From: Caldifarciminota bacterium | GTDB taxonomy: Bacteria; Hydrothermota; Hydrothermia; LBFQ01 | Length of the DNA: 53,926 bases | Direction: 5' to 3' | NCBI GenBank assembly: GCA_015490465.1 | Contig: WFXS01000013.1 | Span: 1-53,926 of the forward strand | In this document: piece after piece, positions 1-7,424 of the stretch | How the letters are laid out: each line of letters begins with the position of its first letter | Numbering within the stretch: position 1 is the stretch's first letter | The notes under the pieces: model-generated | What the model saw: only the letters and a program-made list of their open reading frames with translations | What the model was told of the DNA's origin: nothing | Database searches by the model: none | Made by a program: the position numbers and the translations under genes

Positions 1-305
1 CCACCACCCCTATACCCCTTATCACCTTCTTGTACTTCCCGCTATAGAGCCAATGCACCCATGCTGTCTTGTACCCCCATATCTTGTCTAACACCGTGTC
101 GTCTATCACCAGGTAGATATGCTCTCCCCCTGCCTCCCTTAACTGCTTTATCCCCTCCCTCATCACAGACTCGTACCCTTCCTTCCCCATCTTCCTTATC
201 CTCCTCCACACTCTGTAGTGTTTTTTTATGCCCAAGAAACTCTGAGATCGCCTTTATACTACCCTTTCCCGCCACCATAAGGGCGGTGATGATTTTTTTC
301 ATCAT
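1..305 (-). mobile_element. IS transposase, 5' part, frameshifted, runs off window
   Basis: Read on the minus strand, the frame opens with ATG ATG at 305 (MMKKIITALMVAGKGS). After about 27 codons it reaches an A7 tract (227-221). In the original frame the protein then becomes low-complexity. If one A is skipped, a sensible protein continues with HYRVWRRIRKMG, then LVIDDTVLDKIWGYKTAW, and on to the window edge. The IDDT segment resembles the first catalytic Asp region of DDE transposases of the IS4/IS701 type; the exact IS family is uncertain. The break is either a real mutation or a slippage site of the kind used by several IS elements. The 3' part of the gene lies outside the window. Confidence 0.7.
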
Positions 306-343
306 GCCCCTATTCTCAGGGTGTAAGGCCCTGAGGTAGGGGC
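306..343. promoter_or_regulatory. Stem-loop abutting the transposase start
   Basis: The arms GCCCCTA + CTCAGGG and CCCTGAG + TAGGGGC pair around a 7-base loop, with a small unpaired bulge. Read on the minus strand the hairpin ends one base before the ATG at 305, so it would fold over the ribosome-binding region. Such hairpins block translation of IS transposases on read-through transcripts from outside. On the plus strand it is followed by ATTTTTC, so it could also act as a terminator. Confidence 0.55.
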
Positions 344-620
344 ATTTTTCAATCCTTGAGTTGTCTTGATCGGTGTAAATCCATCAATTCTAATCCTTCA
401 TTGCCCGGACCGCGAAAGTACTGCTATAACCGATTTAGGGGAATATTTCACCCCGGTAGCACATCTTTTTGAGATGACTATGGAACTTCGCGGTTCCAAA
501 GCACAGTAATAAATACGTTCATTGGCCAGAAAATTGGGAAAGTGAACCTGTGCCTTCGGGATAGTAACGGTCAGATAGGCCCCCCGTGAACCCGCAGGAG
601 ACCCCCCAACCCTTCAGCAG
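344..620. other. Gene-free stretch between IS and rpmH
   Basis: No convincing reading frame is present on either strand. The stretch holds the predicted RNA fold at 407-497. The rest, 498-620, shows nothing I recognise until the rpmH -10 box at 621. Confidence 0.5.
407..497 (+). ncRNA. Candidate structured RNA (three-way junction)
   Basis: An outer stem pairs 407-419 with 485-497 (GGACCGCGAAAGT with ACTTCGCGGTTCC), giving twelve pairs with two bulges. Inside, TGCTA(TAA)CCG at 422-432 pairs with CGGTAGCA at 454-461 and encloses a small GGGG/CCCC hairpin. Next to it, CATCT at 462-466 pairs with AGATG at 472-476 around a TTTTG loop. Together this forms a closed three-way junction. I do not recognise a known RNA class. 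Because the element lies between an IS fragment and rpmH, it could be an independent small RNA, part of a mobile element, or chance. The plus strand is assumed. Confidence 0.35.
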
Positions 621-626
621 TATAAT
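621..626 (+). promoter_or_regulatory. -10 box of rpmH
   Basis: TATAAT ends 8 bases before the rpmH ATG, so the transcript would start within a few bases of the start codon. No -35 consensus is visible. Confidence 0.75.
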
Positions 627-634
627 AGCCGCCT

Positions 635-769
635 ATGTCCATAACCTACAGACCTTCACGGCGTAAAAGGAAGAGAACGCACGGTTTCAGGGCGAGGATG
701 AAGACCCCCGGCGGCAGGAGGGTACTGAAGCGCCGTCGCAGGAAGGGTCGCAAGAGGCTCACGGTATAG
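635..769 (+). CDS. rpmH: 50S ribosomal protein L34
   Basis: This 44-residue protein begins [20 protein letters not shown] and ends [12 protein letters not shown]. It matches L34 along its whole length: the N-terminal TYRPS (usually TYQPS), the HGFRARM core and the Arg/Lys-rich tail. L34 is a small basic protein of the large ribosomal subunit. In many bacteria rpmH sits beside rnpA near dnaA; here it is instead followed 19 bases later by fusA, and no rnpA is seen. The ATG follows a TATAAT box so closely that the mRNA is probably leaderless. Confidence 0.97.
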   Translation: MSITYRPSRRKRKRTHGFRARMKTPGGRRVLKRRRRKGRKRLTV

Positions 770-788
770 CGAACTTTAAAAGGCGGCC

Positions 789-2849
789 ATGGGGAAGAAG
801 AAGGGGAAAACTCCGAAAGGTGGTGAGGAGTACGATCTCAGTAAGATAAGGAACATAGGTTTTATCGCCCATATAGATGCCGGTAAAACAACGACGACGG
901 AAAGGGTCCTTTACTACACGGGAAGGACCCATAAGCTGGGTAGCGTGGATACGGGAACGGCGACCACCGACTGGATGAAGCAGGAGAAGGAGAGGGGGAT
1001 AACGATAACCTCAGCCGCCGTTACCACCTTCTGGAAGGGACACCAGATAAACATAATAGATACGCCGGGGCATATAGACTTCACGGTTGAGGTGGAGCGG
1101 GCCCTCAAGGTCCTTGACGGCCTCGTCGTCATTTTCAGTGCCGTAGAGGGTGTGGAGCCTCAGAGCGAAACCGTATGGCGTCAGGCCAACAAGTACGGTG
1201 TGGCCCGTATCGTGTTCATAAACAAGATGGATCGCATAGGGGCGAGCCACGAAAGGACGATAGAGGGCATGAGAAAACGCCTCGGCGTGGACCCCCTCCT
1301 CATTACCCTGCCCATAGGGGAGGAACACGGGTTCGTCGGTGTAAAACACCTGATAGACCTGAAGGAGTACATCTGGGACATAGACGAGACGGGTGAGAAG
1401 TACAGGACGGAGGATCTGGAGTTGACGGAGGATATCCTCCCCTACTACGAGGACATAATAATAAAACTGGCCGACTACGACCCCACCATCCTTGAGGAGT
1501 ACGAGGAGAAGGGACGTGTGGAGCCTTCCCGCCTGAAGAGGGCCCTCCGCGAGGCCGTCATAAGGAAGGAGATATTCCCCGTTTTTATAGGGTCAGCCCT
1601 GAGGAACAAGGGTATTCAGCCCCTCATAGACGCCATAGTGGACCTCCTGCCCTCCCCTCTGGACGTTCCTCCGGTCACGGGGATGAAGGACGGCGATATC
1701 GTGGAGGTTAAGACGGGGGAAGGGCCTCTGGTCGCTCAGGTGTTCAAGGTTCAGGTTGACCCTAAGGGGAAGCAGAAGCTCTTCTACGTGCGCGTATACC
1801 GCGGTGAGATAACCTTCATGACCCGGCTTTACAACCCCCGCACGGGTGAGACCATGAGGGCCACCCGGATTTACCGGATGTTCGCCAACCGTAAGGAGCA
1901 GCTGCAGGTGGCCCGCGCCGGGGATATAGTCGCCCTCGTAGGCCTGTCGGACAGGACAGAGACCGGAGACACTCTTACGGTTAAGGAGGAGCCGGTCGTA
2001 TTGGAGAGGATGGATATACCCCAGCCCCTCGTATCCATAAGGGTGGAGCCAAAGTACTCTAAGGACGCCGAGGACCTTGAGGAGGCCCTTCACTTCCTTG
2101 AGGTTGAGGATCCCTCCCTGAAGGTCAGGAAAGACGAGAGTACGGGACAGATAGTCCTCACCGGTATGGGGAAACTCCACCTTGACGTAATCGTGAGCCG
2201 CCTCAAAGAGGATATGAACCTTGAGGTCCATACGGGTAAGCCCTTCGTTTCGTATCGGGAGACGATCTCCCGTAGGGCGGAGGGGTACGGTGAGTTCCAT
2301 CAGGAGACCGCCGACACCATCCACAAAGGCAGGGTCAGGGTTGTGGTTGAACCTTCGGGTAGGGAGGACAACGTCCTTGAGGTTGAAGGGGTGGAAATGG
2401 GGCCGGTTGATGAGGCCATAAGGAGTACGTTCTACGAGGCCATGGAGTTCGGTCCCCTCATGGGCTATCCCCTGAAGGGCGTTAAGGTCAGGGTGATAGT
2501 TGAGAATCCGGAGGAGATAACCCCCCTCGGAGCCCGTGCGGCCACTCTCAAAGCCCTGACGGAAGCCTTAAATAAGGCGGGGCCTCTCCTCCTTGAGCCT
2601 TACGCACGGGTCATGGTCCAGACCCCTCCGGAGTACCTCGGTGGAATAATGGATACCCTCCGCACCCTCGGAGGGGAAATAAAGAACATTACGGAGGAGT
2701 TCGGTTATCAGGTTATAGAGGCGATCCTGCCCCTCAGGAACACCTTTGACCTCGCCGACAACCTCCGCTCTGCATCTAAGGGCAGGGCCACCTACGACAT
2801 AAAGGACATAACCTTCAGGCCTGCCGAAAACTATCAGAGTGAATCTTGA
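789..2849 (+). CDS. fusA: Elongation factor G
   Basis: This 686-residue translational GTPase moves tRNAs and mRNA through the ribosome after peptide bond formation. Motifs are in place: G1 AHIDAGKT at residues 27-34, switch I RGITI at 69-73, DTPGH at 91-95 and NKMD at 145-148. Domains II-V follow at normal length. The gene is not next to rpsL, rpsG or tuf as in the usual str operon but is paired with rpmH. The stop overlaps the TTG start of the next gene (TTGA), so the two are probably co-translated. Confidence 0.98.
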   Translation: MGKKKGKTPKGGEEYDLSKIRNIGFIAHIDAGKTTTTERVLYYTGRTHKLGSVDTGTATTDWMKQEKERGITITSAAVTTFWKGHQINIIDTPGHIDFTVEVERALKVLDGLVVIFSAVEGVEPQSETVWRQANKYGVARIVFINKMDRIGASHERTIEGMRKRLGVDPLLITLPIGEEHGFVGVKHLIDLKEYIWDIDETGEKYRTEDLELTEDILPYYEDIIIKLADYDPTILEEYEEKGRVEPSRLKRALREAVIRKEIFPVFIGSALRNKGIQPLIDAIVDLLPSPLDVPPVTGMKDGDIVEVKTGEGPLVAQVFKVQVDPKGKQKLFYVRVYRGEITFMTRLYNPRTGETMRATRIYRMFANRKEQLQVARAGDIVALVGLSDRTETGDTLTVKEEPVVLERMDIPQPLVSIRVEPKYSKDAEDLEEALHFLEVEDPSLKVRKDESTGQIVLTGMGKLHLDVIVSRLKEDMNLEVHTGKPFVSYRETISRRAEGYGEFHQETADTIHKGRVRVVVEPSGREDNVLEVEGVEMGPVDEAIRSTFYEAMEFGPLMGYPLKGVKVRVIVENPEEITPLGARAATLKALTEALNKAGPLLLEPYARVMVQTPPEYLGGIMDTLRTLGGEIKNITEEFGYQVIEAILPLRNTFDLADNLRSASKGRATYDIKDITFRPAENYQSES

Positions 2850-3631
2850 AGTTCCTCCGAAAGATCTCAACCCTCATATCGGTCTACTACGCCTACATGT
2901 TAGAGTACAGGGCTGAAATAGTCCTGTGGATGCTCTCCGGCGTCCTGCCCTTCATCCTGATGGCCGTATGGATGGCGGCATCGTCCCAGCATAACTATGG
3001 CCTCTCTCCCGTTGAGTTTGCCCGGTACTACCTCGCCGTTTTCCTCACCCATCAGATGATAGCAGTCTGGGTGATATGGGAGTTTGAGGAGGACGTACTT
3101 TACGGTCACCTCTCCCACTACCTGCTTCAGCCCATGGACCCTATATGGAGGTACGTGTCTACACACGTAGCCGAGAGATTTTCCCGCTTCCCTTTCCTCC
3201 TTCTCCTTATCCTCATCTTCTTCCTCATCTATCCCGATGCCCTCTGGATACCCTCAATCGGGGACGTTATCCTGTTCCTTCTGACCGCCAATTTTGCCTT
3301 CGTCCTCAGGTTCCTTATCCAGTACAGCATAGCCATGCTCGCCTTCTATGTGGAAAGGGTAGTGGCCTTTGAGGACCTCCACTTCCTTGTCTTCCTCTTC
3401 CTCTCTGGCTACGTCGCCCCCCTTGAGCTCTTCCCGGATACAGTCCGGGAGATCGTACTCTGGACCCCTTTCCCGTACATGATAAGTTTCCCCGTTAACC
3501 TGCTTCTCGGAAAGGAGGTTGACCTCGTGAGAGGTCTCCTCATTATGGGAGGATGGCTCGTGATAATCCTCGCCGTAAATCGCCTGCTCTGGAGGATGGG
3601 GCTTGCCCGGTATTCGGCCATGGGGGCATGA
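2846..3631 (+). CDS. ABC-2 type permease (DUF990-like)
   Basis: This 261-residue membrane protein has about six hydrophobic segments. It starts on a TTG that overlaps the fusA stop. The early MLEYRAEIVLWMLSG and the central FARYYLAVFLTHQM segments resemble the ABC2_membrane_6 (DUF990) exporter permeases. Those normally come as two permeases plus an ATPase, and neither partner is nearby, so the rest of the transporter must be elsewhere. The substrate cannot be predicted. The call rests on family resemblance and topology. Confidence 0.7.
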   Translation: MKFLRKISTLISVYYAYMLEYRAEIVLWMLSGVLPFILMAVWMAASSQHNYGLSPVEFARYYLAVFLTHQMIAVWVIWEFEEDVLYGHLSHYLLQPMDPIWRYVSTHVAERFSRFPFLLLLILIFFLIYPDALWIPSIGDVILFLLTANFAFVLRFLIQYSIAMLAFYVERVVAFEDLHFLVFLFLSGYVAPLELFPDTVREIVLWTPFPYMISFPVNLLLGKEVDLVRGLLIMGGWLVIILAVNRLLWRMGLARYSAMGA

Positions 3632-3641
3632 GCTACACCGT

Positions 3642-3647
3642 TAGAAT
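3642..3647 (+). promoter_or_regulatory. -10 box of the BtuF-like gene
   Basis: TAGAAT ends 8 bases before the ATG at 3656. It lies in the short gap after the ABC permease and gives the binding protein its own leaderless transcript. Confidence 0.65.
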
Positions 3648-3655
3648 CCAATCGG

Positions 3656-4465
3656 ATGCGATACTTCTCCGAGTTTCTTGGCAGGTACGTTGAGGTTCCG
3701 GACAGACCTACCCGTATAGTCTCCCTCGCACCCAACGTGACGGATACCCTCTTTCGCCTCGGCCTCGGAGACAGGGTCGTGGGGGTAAGTCTCTACTGCA
3801 ACAGGCCAAAGGATATCCCCAGAGATATGCCCCGCGTCGGCTCCTACCTGAAGGTCCTGTGGGATCGGTTAGAGGCCCTGGAACCGGACCTCGTCTTCCT
3901 GACCACGGGCGCCCAGAGGGGTGTGGCCGAGGAGATACTTAACAGAGGTATTCCCGCCGGAATAATACCGGTCCCCACGTCCGTTTTCGGGATACTGGAC
4001 AACGTACGGAAGGTCGCCCTCCTGACCGACACCCTTCACAGGGCCGAGGAGCTGAACCGCAGGCTCCTGAACGATCTGATAGAACTTACGGAGAACCCTC
4101 TTTCCTTTAAGGTTTACTACGAAGTGGATCTCGGAGGCCCCATAACCGCCGGTGCGCCCTCCTACATAACCGACGCCCTCCACCTCATGGGCCTCAGGAA
4201 CGTTTACGCCTTCCGTAAGGAGCCGTACTTTCAGCCGGACGACGATGAGACCCGGAGACTTGACTTTGATCTCATCCTCTACGAACCGAAACCCGAAAGG
4301 AGGTACGACGGAGAAAAGATAAGGGCTTTCCTTAAGGAGAGGTTGGGGGAACGCAGGGTGGTGATACTTGAAGGTGATACCCTCGCCCACTACGGCCCGT
4401 CTTTGATAGACGAGATCCTGCCGTGGATAAAGGACAGGGTTAAGGAGAGCCTTCGGGATACGTGA
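3656..4465 (+). CDS. BtuF-like periplasmic-binding-fold protein, no signal peptide
   Basis: This 269-residue protein has the type III (helical backbone) binding fold of cobalamin and Fe-siderophore binding proteins. Near residue 21 it has RPTRIVSLAPNVTDTLFRLG, then LEALEPDLVFLTTG and later GGPITAGAPSYITDALHLMG, all typical of BtuF/FepB homologues. It starts directly with the mature-type sequence MRYFSEFLGRYVEVP, with no signal peptide or lipobox, and the leaderless promoter argues against a missed upstream start. It may therefore work in the cytoplasm or need another export route. Its 3' end overlaps the convergent nadK by 26 bases. The ligand is unknown. Confidence 0.75.
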   Translation: MRYFSEFLGRYVEVPDRPTRIVSLAPNVTDTLFRLGLGDRVVGVSLYCNRPKDIPRDMPRVGSYLKVLWDRLEALEPDLVFLTTGAQRGVAEEILNRGIPAGIIPVPTSVFGILDNVRKVALLTDTLHRAEELNRRLLNDLIELTENPLSFKVYYEVDLGGPITAGAPSYITDALHLMGLRNVYAFRKEPYFQPDDDETRRLDFDLILYEPKPERRYDGEKIRAFLKERLGERRVVILEGDTLAHYGPSLIDEILPWIKDRVKESLRDT

Positions 4466-5222
4466 GGTGGGCAAAGAGGTTGGAGAAGAAGTCGGGTGTG
4501 GTGTACATGAGGGCAGGTTTACCTTTGGTTATTACGATCTCCTCGCCGTTCTTCAGGTGTCGTATGGGTATGCCATCGGCAGAGAGCAGGGGGAGGTTGT
4601 CGTATCTAAACCTCACCCTTACCCGTATATCGTACCGGGAGCTGATCACCACGGACCGCAGGGAGAGGCTGTGGGGAGCGAGGGGGGTTATTATGAAGGC
4701 CGGGATGTCGGGCAGAACTATCGGGCCCCCCGCGGCCAGGTTGTAGGCCGTTGAACCCGTCGGTGTGGCCACTATCAGGCCGTCCCCCCTGAAGGTTATG
4801 GGTCTCTGGCCGTCAACCGTGAAGGACACCTCTATCATGCGGGCGGCCGTCGTGTTGACCGTGACGTCGTTGAGGGCGTCGTACCCGTCAACTTGGAGAC
4901 GTGTCCTCTCCTCCGGCTTGAGTTCCCCCCTCTTTATGGCACTCAAAACCTCCTCCATCTCACCCAGCTTGAACGTGGCGAGAAAGCCTATCCTTCCCCT
5001 CTTGAAACCCACGACCGGCCTGCCGTTGGCCAGCCTTATCGCCCACAGGAAGGTTCCGTCTCCTCCAATAGCGACGTAGAGGTCGGCCTCCCTCCCGACC
5101 TCAGGATAGCGACCGGCCTCCACAACGTCCACAACGCGCATAACCCTCCTTATGCGCTCCACGTAACCCCTGACCTCGTCGGTCGTCAGGTCGTCCCTTA
5201 TTACGACTGTACAGGAAACCAT
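4440..5222 (-). CDS. nadK: NAD kinase
   Basis: This 260-residue enzyme phosphorylates NAD to NADP. The signature GGDGT is at residues 53-57, followed by NGRPVVGFKRGRIGFLA and the NAD-binding segment TPTGSTAYNLAAGGPIV, then ITPLAPHSLSLR. Length is normal. It is the last gene of a minus-strand unit (xerD, MBL hydrolase, nadK) and its start overlaps the end of the MBL gene by 22 bases. Its tail overlaps the convergent BtuF-like gene. Confidence 0.96.
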   Translation of the reverse strand: MVSCTVVIRDDLTTDEVRGYVERIRRVMRVVDVVEAGRYPEVGREADLYVAIGGDGTFLWAIRLANGRPVVGFKRGRIGFLATFKLGEMEEVLSAIKRGELKPEERTRLQVDGYDALNDVTVNTTAARMIEVSFTVDGQRPITFRGDGLIVATPTGSTAYNLAAGGPIVLPDIPAFIITPLAPHSLSLRSVVISSRYDIRVRVRFRYDNLPLLSADGIPIRHLKNGEEIVITKGKPALMYTTPDFFSNLFAHLTYPEGSP

Positions 5223-5788
5223 CTCTTCGCCTCCGCCACGGTGAAGGGATTACCGTGACCCGGATATACTAAGGTGGATTCGGGAAGGGACAGGACCCGT
5301 CTTATAGAACGGAATAGGGCGTCCTCATCCCCGCCGGGCAGGTCCGTACGGCCGACCCCTCCCATCTCAAATATGAGGTCTCCGGTGAAAACCACGCCCT
5401 CGCCCACTAAGGCTATACTCCCGGGGGAGTGGCCGGGGATCTCCCACACCGTAAATGTCAAACTCCCCACCTTCACCGTGTCCCCCTCCTTCAGGTACCC
5501 CTCAACCTCCGGAGGGGGAGGTACAGGTATTCCGAAGTACCTCATGACCCACTCCGGCGCCTCCTCCATCATGGGCAGATCGGCCGGATGCAGGAGTACC
5601 CCCTTTCCTGATAGCCTCACCCAGTCTTCGGCGTGCATGTAGTGGTCAAAGTGACCGTGGGTCAGGACGAGGACCGACACCTTCTCCACATTCTCCGGAG
5701 GAGGGTTCCCGGGATCTATAACCATATACTCCCCCTCATCCTCCACGATGTAGGTGTTGGCGAATCCCTTTATCACCCTAACCTTCAA
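5201..5788 (-). CDS. MBL-fold (glyoxalase II-like) metal hydrolase
   Basis: This protein of about 195 residues belongs to the metallo-beta-lactamase superfamily, glyoxalase II branch. Metal ligands are visible: THGHFDH (H44, H46, D48, H49), H120 in IPGHSPGS, D137 in FTGDLIF and H178 in YPGHGNP. The glyoxalase II C-terminal domain is missing, as in many bacterial YcbL-like hydrolases. The TTG start at 5788 overlaps the xerD stop by 11 bases; a GTG four codons later (about 5776) is an alternative. The physiological thioester substrate cannot be read from sequence. Confidence 0.88.
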   Translation of the reverse strand: MKVRVIKGFANTYIVEDEGEYMVIDPGNPPPENVEKVSVLVLTHGHFDHYMHAEDWVRLSGKGVLLHPADLPMMEEAPEWVMRYFGIPVPPPPEVEGYLKEGDTVKVGSLTFTVWEIPGHSPGSIALVGEGVVFTGDLIFEMGGVGRTDLPGGDEDALFRSIRRVLSLPESTLVYPGHGNPFTVAEAKRWFPVQS

Positions 5789-6665
5789 TTCTGGCGAGTG
5801 GATGGCTGCTCAGGTACACCTCGTATATCTGCGGAAGGAAGGTCTTCAGGTACCGCTCCGTAGTGGTGACGGACGTATGGCCGAGAAGTTCCTGAAGGGT
5901 ACGGATATCGCACCCACCTATGAGCATGTGGGTGGCGAAGGTGTGGCGGAAGACGTGGGGATGCACCTTGTGGGAGAGGCCTACCTTCGCCGCGTAGAAC
6001 TTCACTATCTTCCACGCCCCCACCCGGCTCAGCCTCCCTCCCCTCGCGTTGGGAAAGAGCATGGGTTTACCCTTACTTAAGATCGGATGGGATTCGCTCA
6101 GGTACTCGTTTAAGAGCCGGGCCATACGCCCGTGGAAAGGTACCACCCTCTCCTTGTTCCCTTTACCCACCACCCTCAGGTACCTCTCCTCCAGAGATAC
6201 GTCTAAGACGTTAAGGGAGAGGGCCTCGGATATGCGGATACCCGTGGCGTACAGGAGTTCCAACAGGACCTTGTCCCTCATCCTGAGCTCGTCGGAGAGT
6301 TCAACGGCTCCGAGTATGGCCATCACCTCCTCGTAGGACAGGGCCTTGGGAAGGGGTTTCTCGTACGCCGGAAGGGGTACCTCCTCAAGGGGGTTGTAGG
6401 GTAGACGCTCGTACAGGGTGAGGAACTTGTAAAAGGACTTCACCGTCGCCGCGATCCTCTGAACCGTGGCAGGCGACAGTTTCCTATCCATTAACTCCGC
6501 GATGAACTCGTCGTACTCCCTGGGGCCGACCTTCAGGTAGTCGTACCCCCTCCTCTCAAGGAACTCCGCAAAGAGGTTGAGGTCGTGCTCGTACGCCTTA
6601 AGCGTATTGACCGAGCTGTTCTTCATCACAAGATAAGCCTTAAACTCCGCGACGACCTCCCTCAT
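5778..6665 (-). CDS. xerD: Tyrosine recombinase XerC/XerD
   Basis: This 295-residue site-specific recombinase resolves chromosome dimers at dif. An N-terminal SAM-like DNA-binding domain (residues 1-90) precedes the catalytic domain with R144 (TGIRISE), K168 (GKGNKE), H237 and R240 (HVFRHTFATH), H263 (LGHTSV) and Tyr272 (TERYL). All six catalytic residues are present, so it is predicted active. It leads a three-gene minus-strand unit. No IS or integron context surrounds it, and no second Xer gene is seen, so assigning it to C or D is arbitrary. Confidence 0.92.
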   Translation of the reverse strand: MREVVAEFKAYLVMKNSSVNTLKAYEHDLNLFAEFLERRGYDYLKVGPREYDEFIAELMDRKLSPATVQRIAATVKSFYKFLTLYERLPYNPLEEVPLPAYEKPLPKALSYEEVMAILGAVELSDELRMRDKVLLELLYATGIRISEALSLNVLDVSLEERYLRVVGKGNKERVVPFHGRMARLLNEYLSESHPILSKGKPMLFPNARGGRLSRVGAWKIVKFYAAKVGLSHKVHPHVFRHTFATHMLIGGCDIRTLQELLGHTSVTTTERYLKTFLPQIYEVYLSSHPLARIEG

Positions 6666-6674
6666 CGCCCTAAA

Positions 6675-6680
6675 ATTTTA
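6675..6680 (-). promoter_or_regulatory. -10 box of xerD unit
   Basis: TAAAAT on the minus strand ends 9 bases before the xerD ATG. Confidence 0.65.
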
Positions 6681-6692
6681 AAGTTGAAACCT

Positions 6693-7382
6693 CTACCCTT
6701 CAAGGGTCGCTATGAAGCCCATCATAACGGACGCCAGTGTCCAGAGCGTAAGCGTATAGGTAGGTGAAGCCCGTCCTATGAAAAGGGCGTCTCCGAGGAG
6801 GTACGTACCTATGGCCACTGAACCTATCGCCCACTTCTTCGCTATCTCGCTTCCCCACAGGAGAAGGAGGTTGTAGAATATGATAAAGGCCATACCCACG
6901 TCCAGCGCTATAAAGAGGGCGTACGGGGATAGCGTCCTGAACATATCCACGACGTTGGGAACGAGGACGGTCATTCCGATGAGGAGGAAGGTCAGGAGGA
7001 GGACAGTAAGAAACCTCGTTAAGTTCAACCTGTATCCGAGGGACTGGAAGTAAACTATGTACCTCACGTTGCCGATGAACAGGAAGAATCTCGCAAGGAT
7101 GTACGTGATTATACCTCCCAGAGAAAGGGTTATTACGTCACCTATGTTCGTGAAGGCGAATCCGATCCCCTGAGACAGAAAGGCGATAGCCATGATCATG
7201 TAAAACTGTCCCCGTACGTTGTCCAGACCGAGTTCTACCGCCGCCTTGATGGCCCATACTACGGTTATAAACACTAAGAGAAAAGCAAGGAGGATCGGGG
7301 TGTAGGATGGGAAACGGAAGACGGAAATAAGGGAAACCAACCCCAAAATCAGAAGCACGATTCTGCCTGAAATACGGAGCAT
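6693..7382 (-). CDS. Polytopic membrane protein of unknown function
   Basis: I do not recognise this 229-residue protein. It shows about seven hydrophobic segments: RIVLLILGLVSLISVF, TPILLAFLLVFITVVW, FYMIMAIAFLSQGIGF, then further helices through the VGMAFIIFYNLLLLW segment and the last helix ending at VMMGFIATLEG. The topology is like that of small seven-helix sensor or membrane domains, but no signature motif is visible. The start is chosen because a TTAAAT box lies 7 bases upstream. It lies downstream of the GH1 gene on the same strand, with its own promoter and a palindrome in between. Confidence 0.75.
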   Translation of the reverse strand: MLRISGRIVLLILGLVSLISVFRFPSYTPILLAFLLVFITVVWAIKAAVELGLDNVRGQFYMIMAIAFLSQGIGFAFTNIGDVITLSLGGIITYILARFFLFIGNVRYIVYFQSLGYRLNLTRFLTVLLLTFLLIGMTVLVPNVVDMFRTLSPYALFIALDVGMAFIIFYNLLLLWGSEIAKKWAIGSVAIGTYLLGDALFIGRASPTYTLTLWTLASVMMGFIATLEG

Positions 7383-7389
7383 CCATCAA

Positions 7390-7412
7390 ATTTAAGGGTG
7401 AATCCGGATTCA
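7390..7412 (-). promoter_or_regulatory. -10 box plus adjoining palindrome (possible operator)
   Basis: TTAAAT (7395-7390 on the minus strand) ends 7 bases before the membrane-protein ATG. Three bases further upstream is a perfect 14-base palindrome, TGAATCCGGATTCA (7399-7412), where a repressor could sit. It is too tight to be a good terminator hairpin. Confidence 0.45.
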
Positions 7413-7424
7413 ATTTATATCCTT

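Noticed and set aside
1593..2324. 243-codon frame antisense to fusA
   Set aside because: It lies wholly inside fusA, and its composition (many Leu/Gly/Val/His) is that of a shadow frame.
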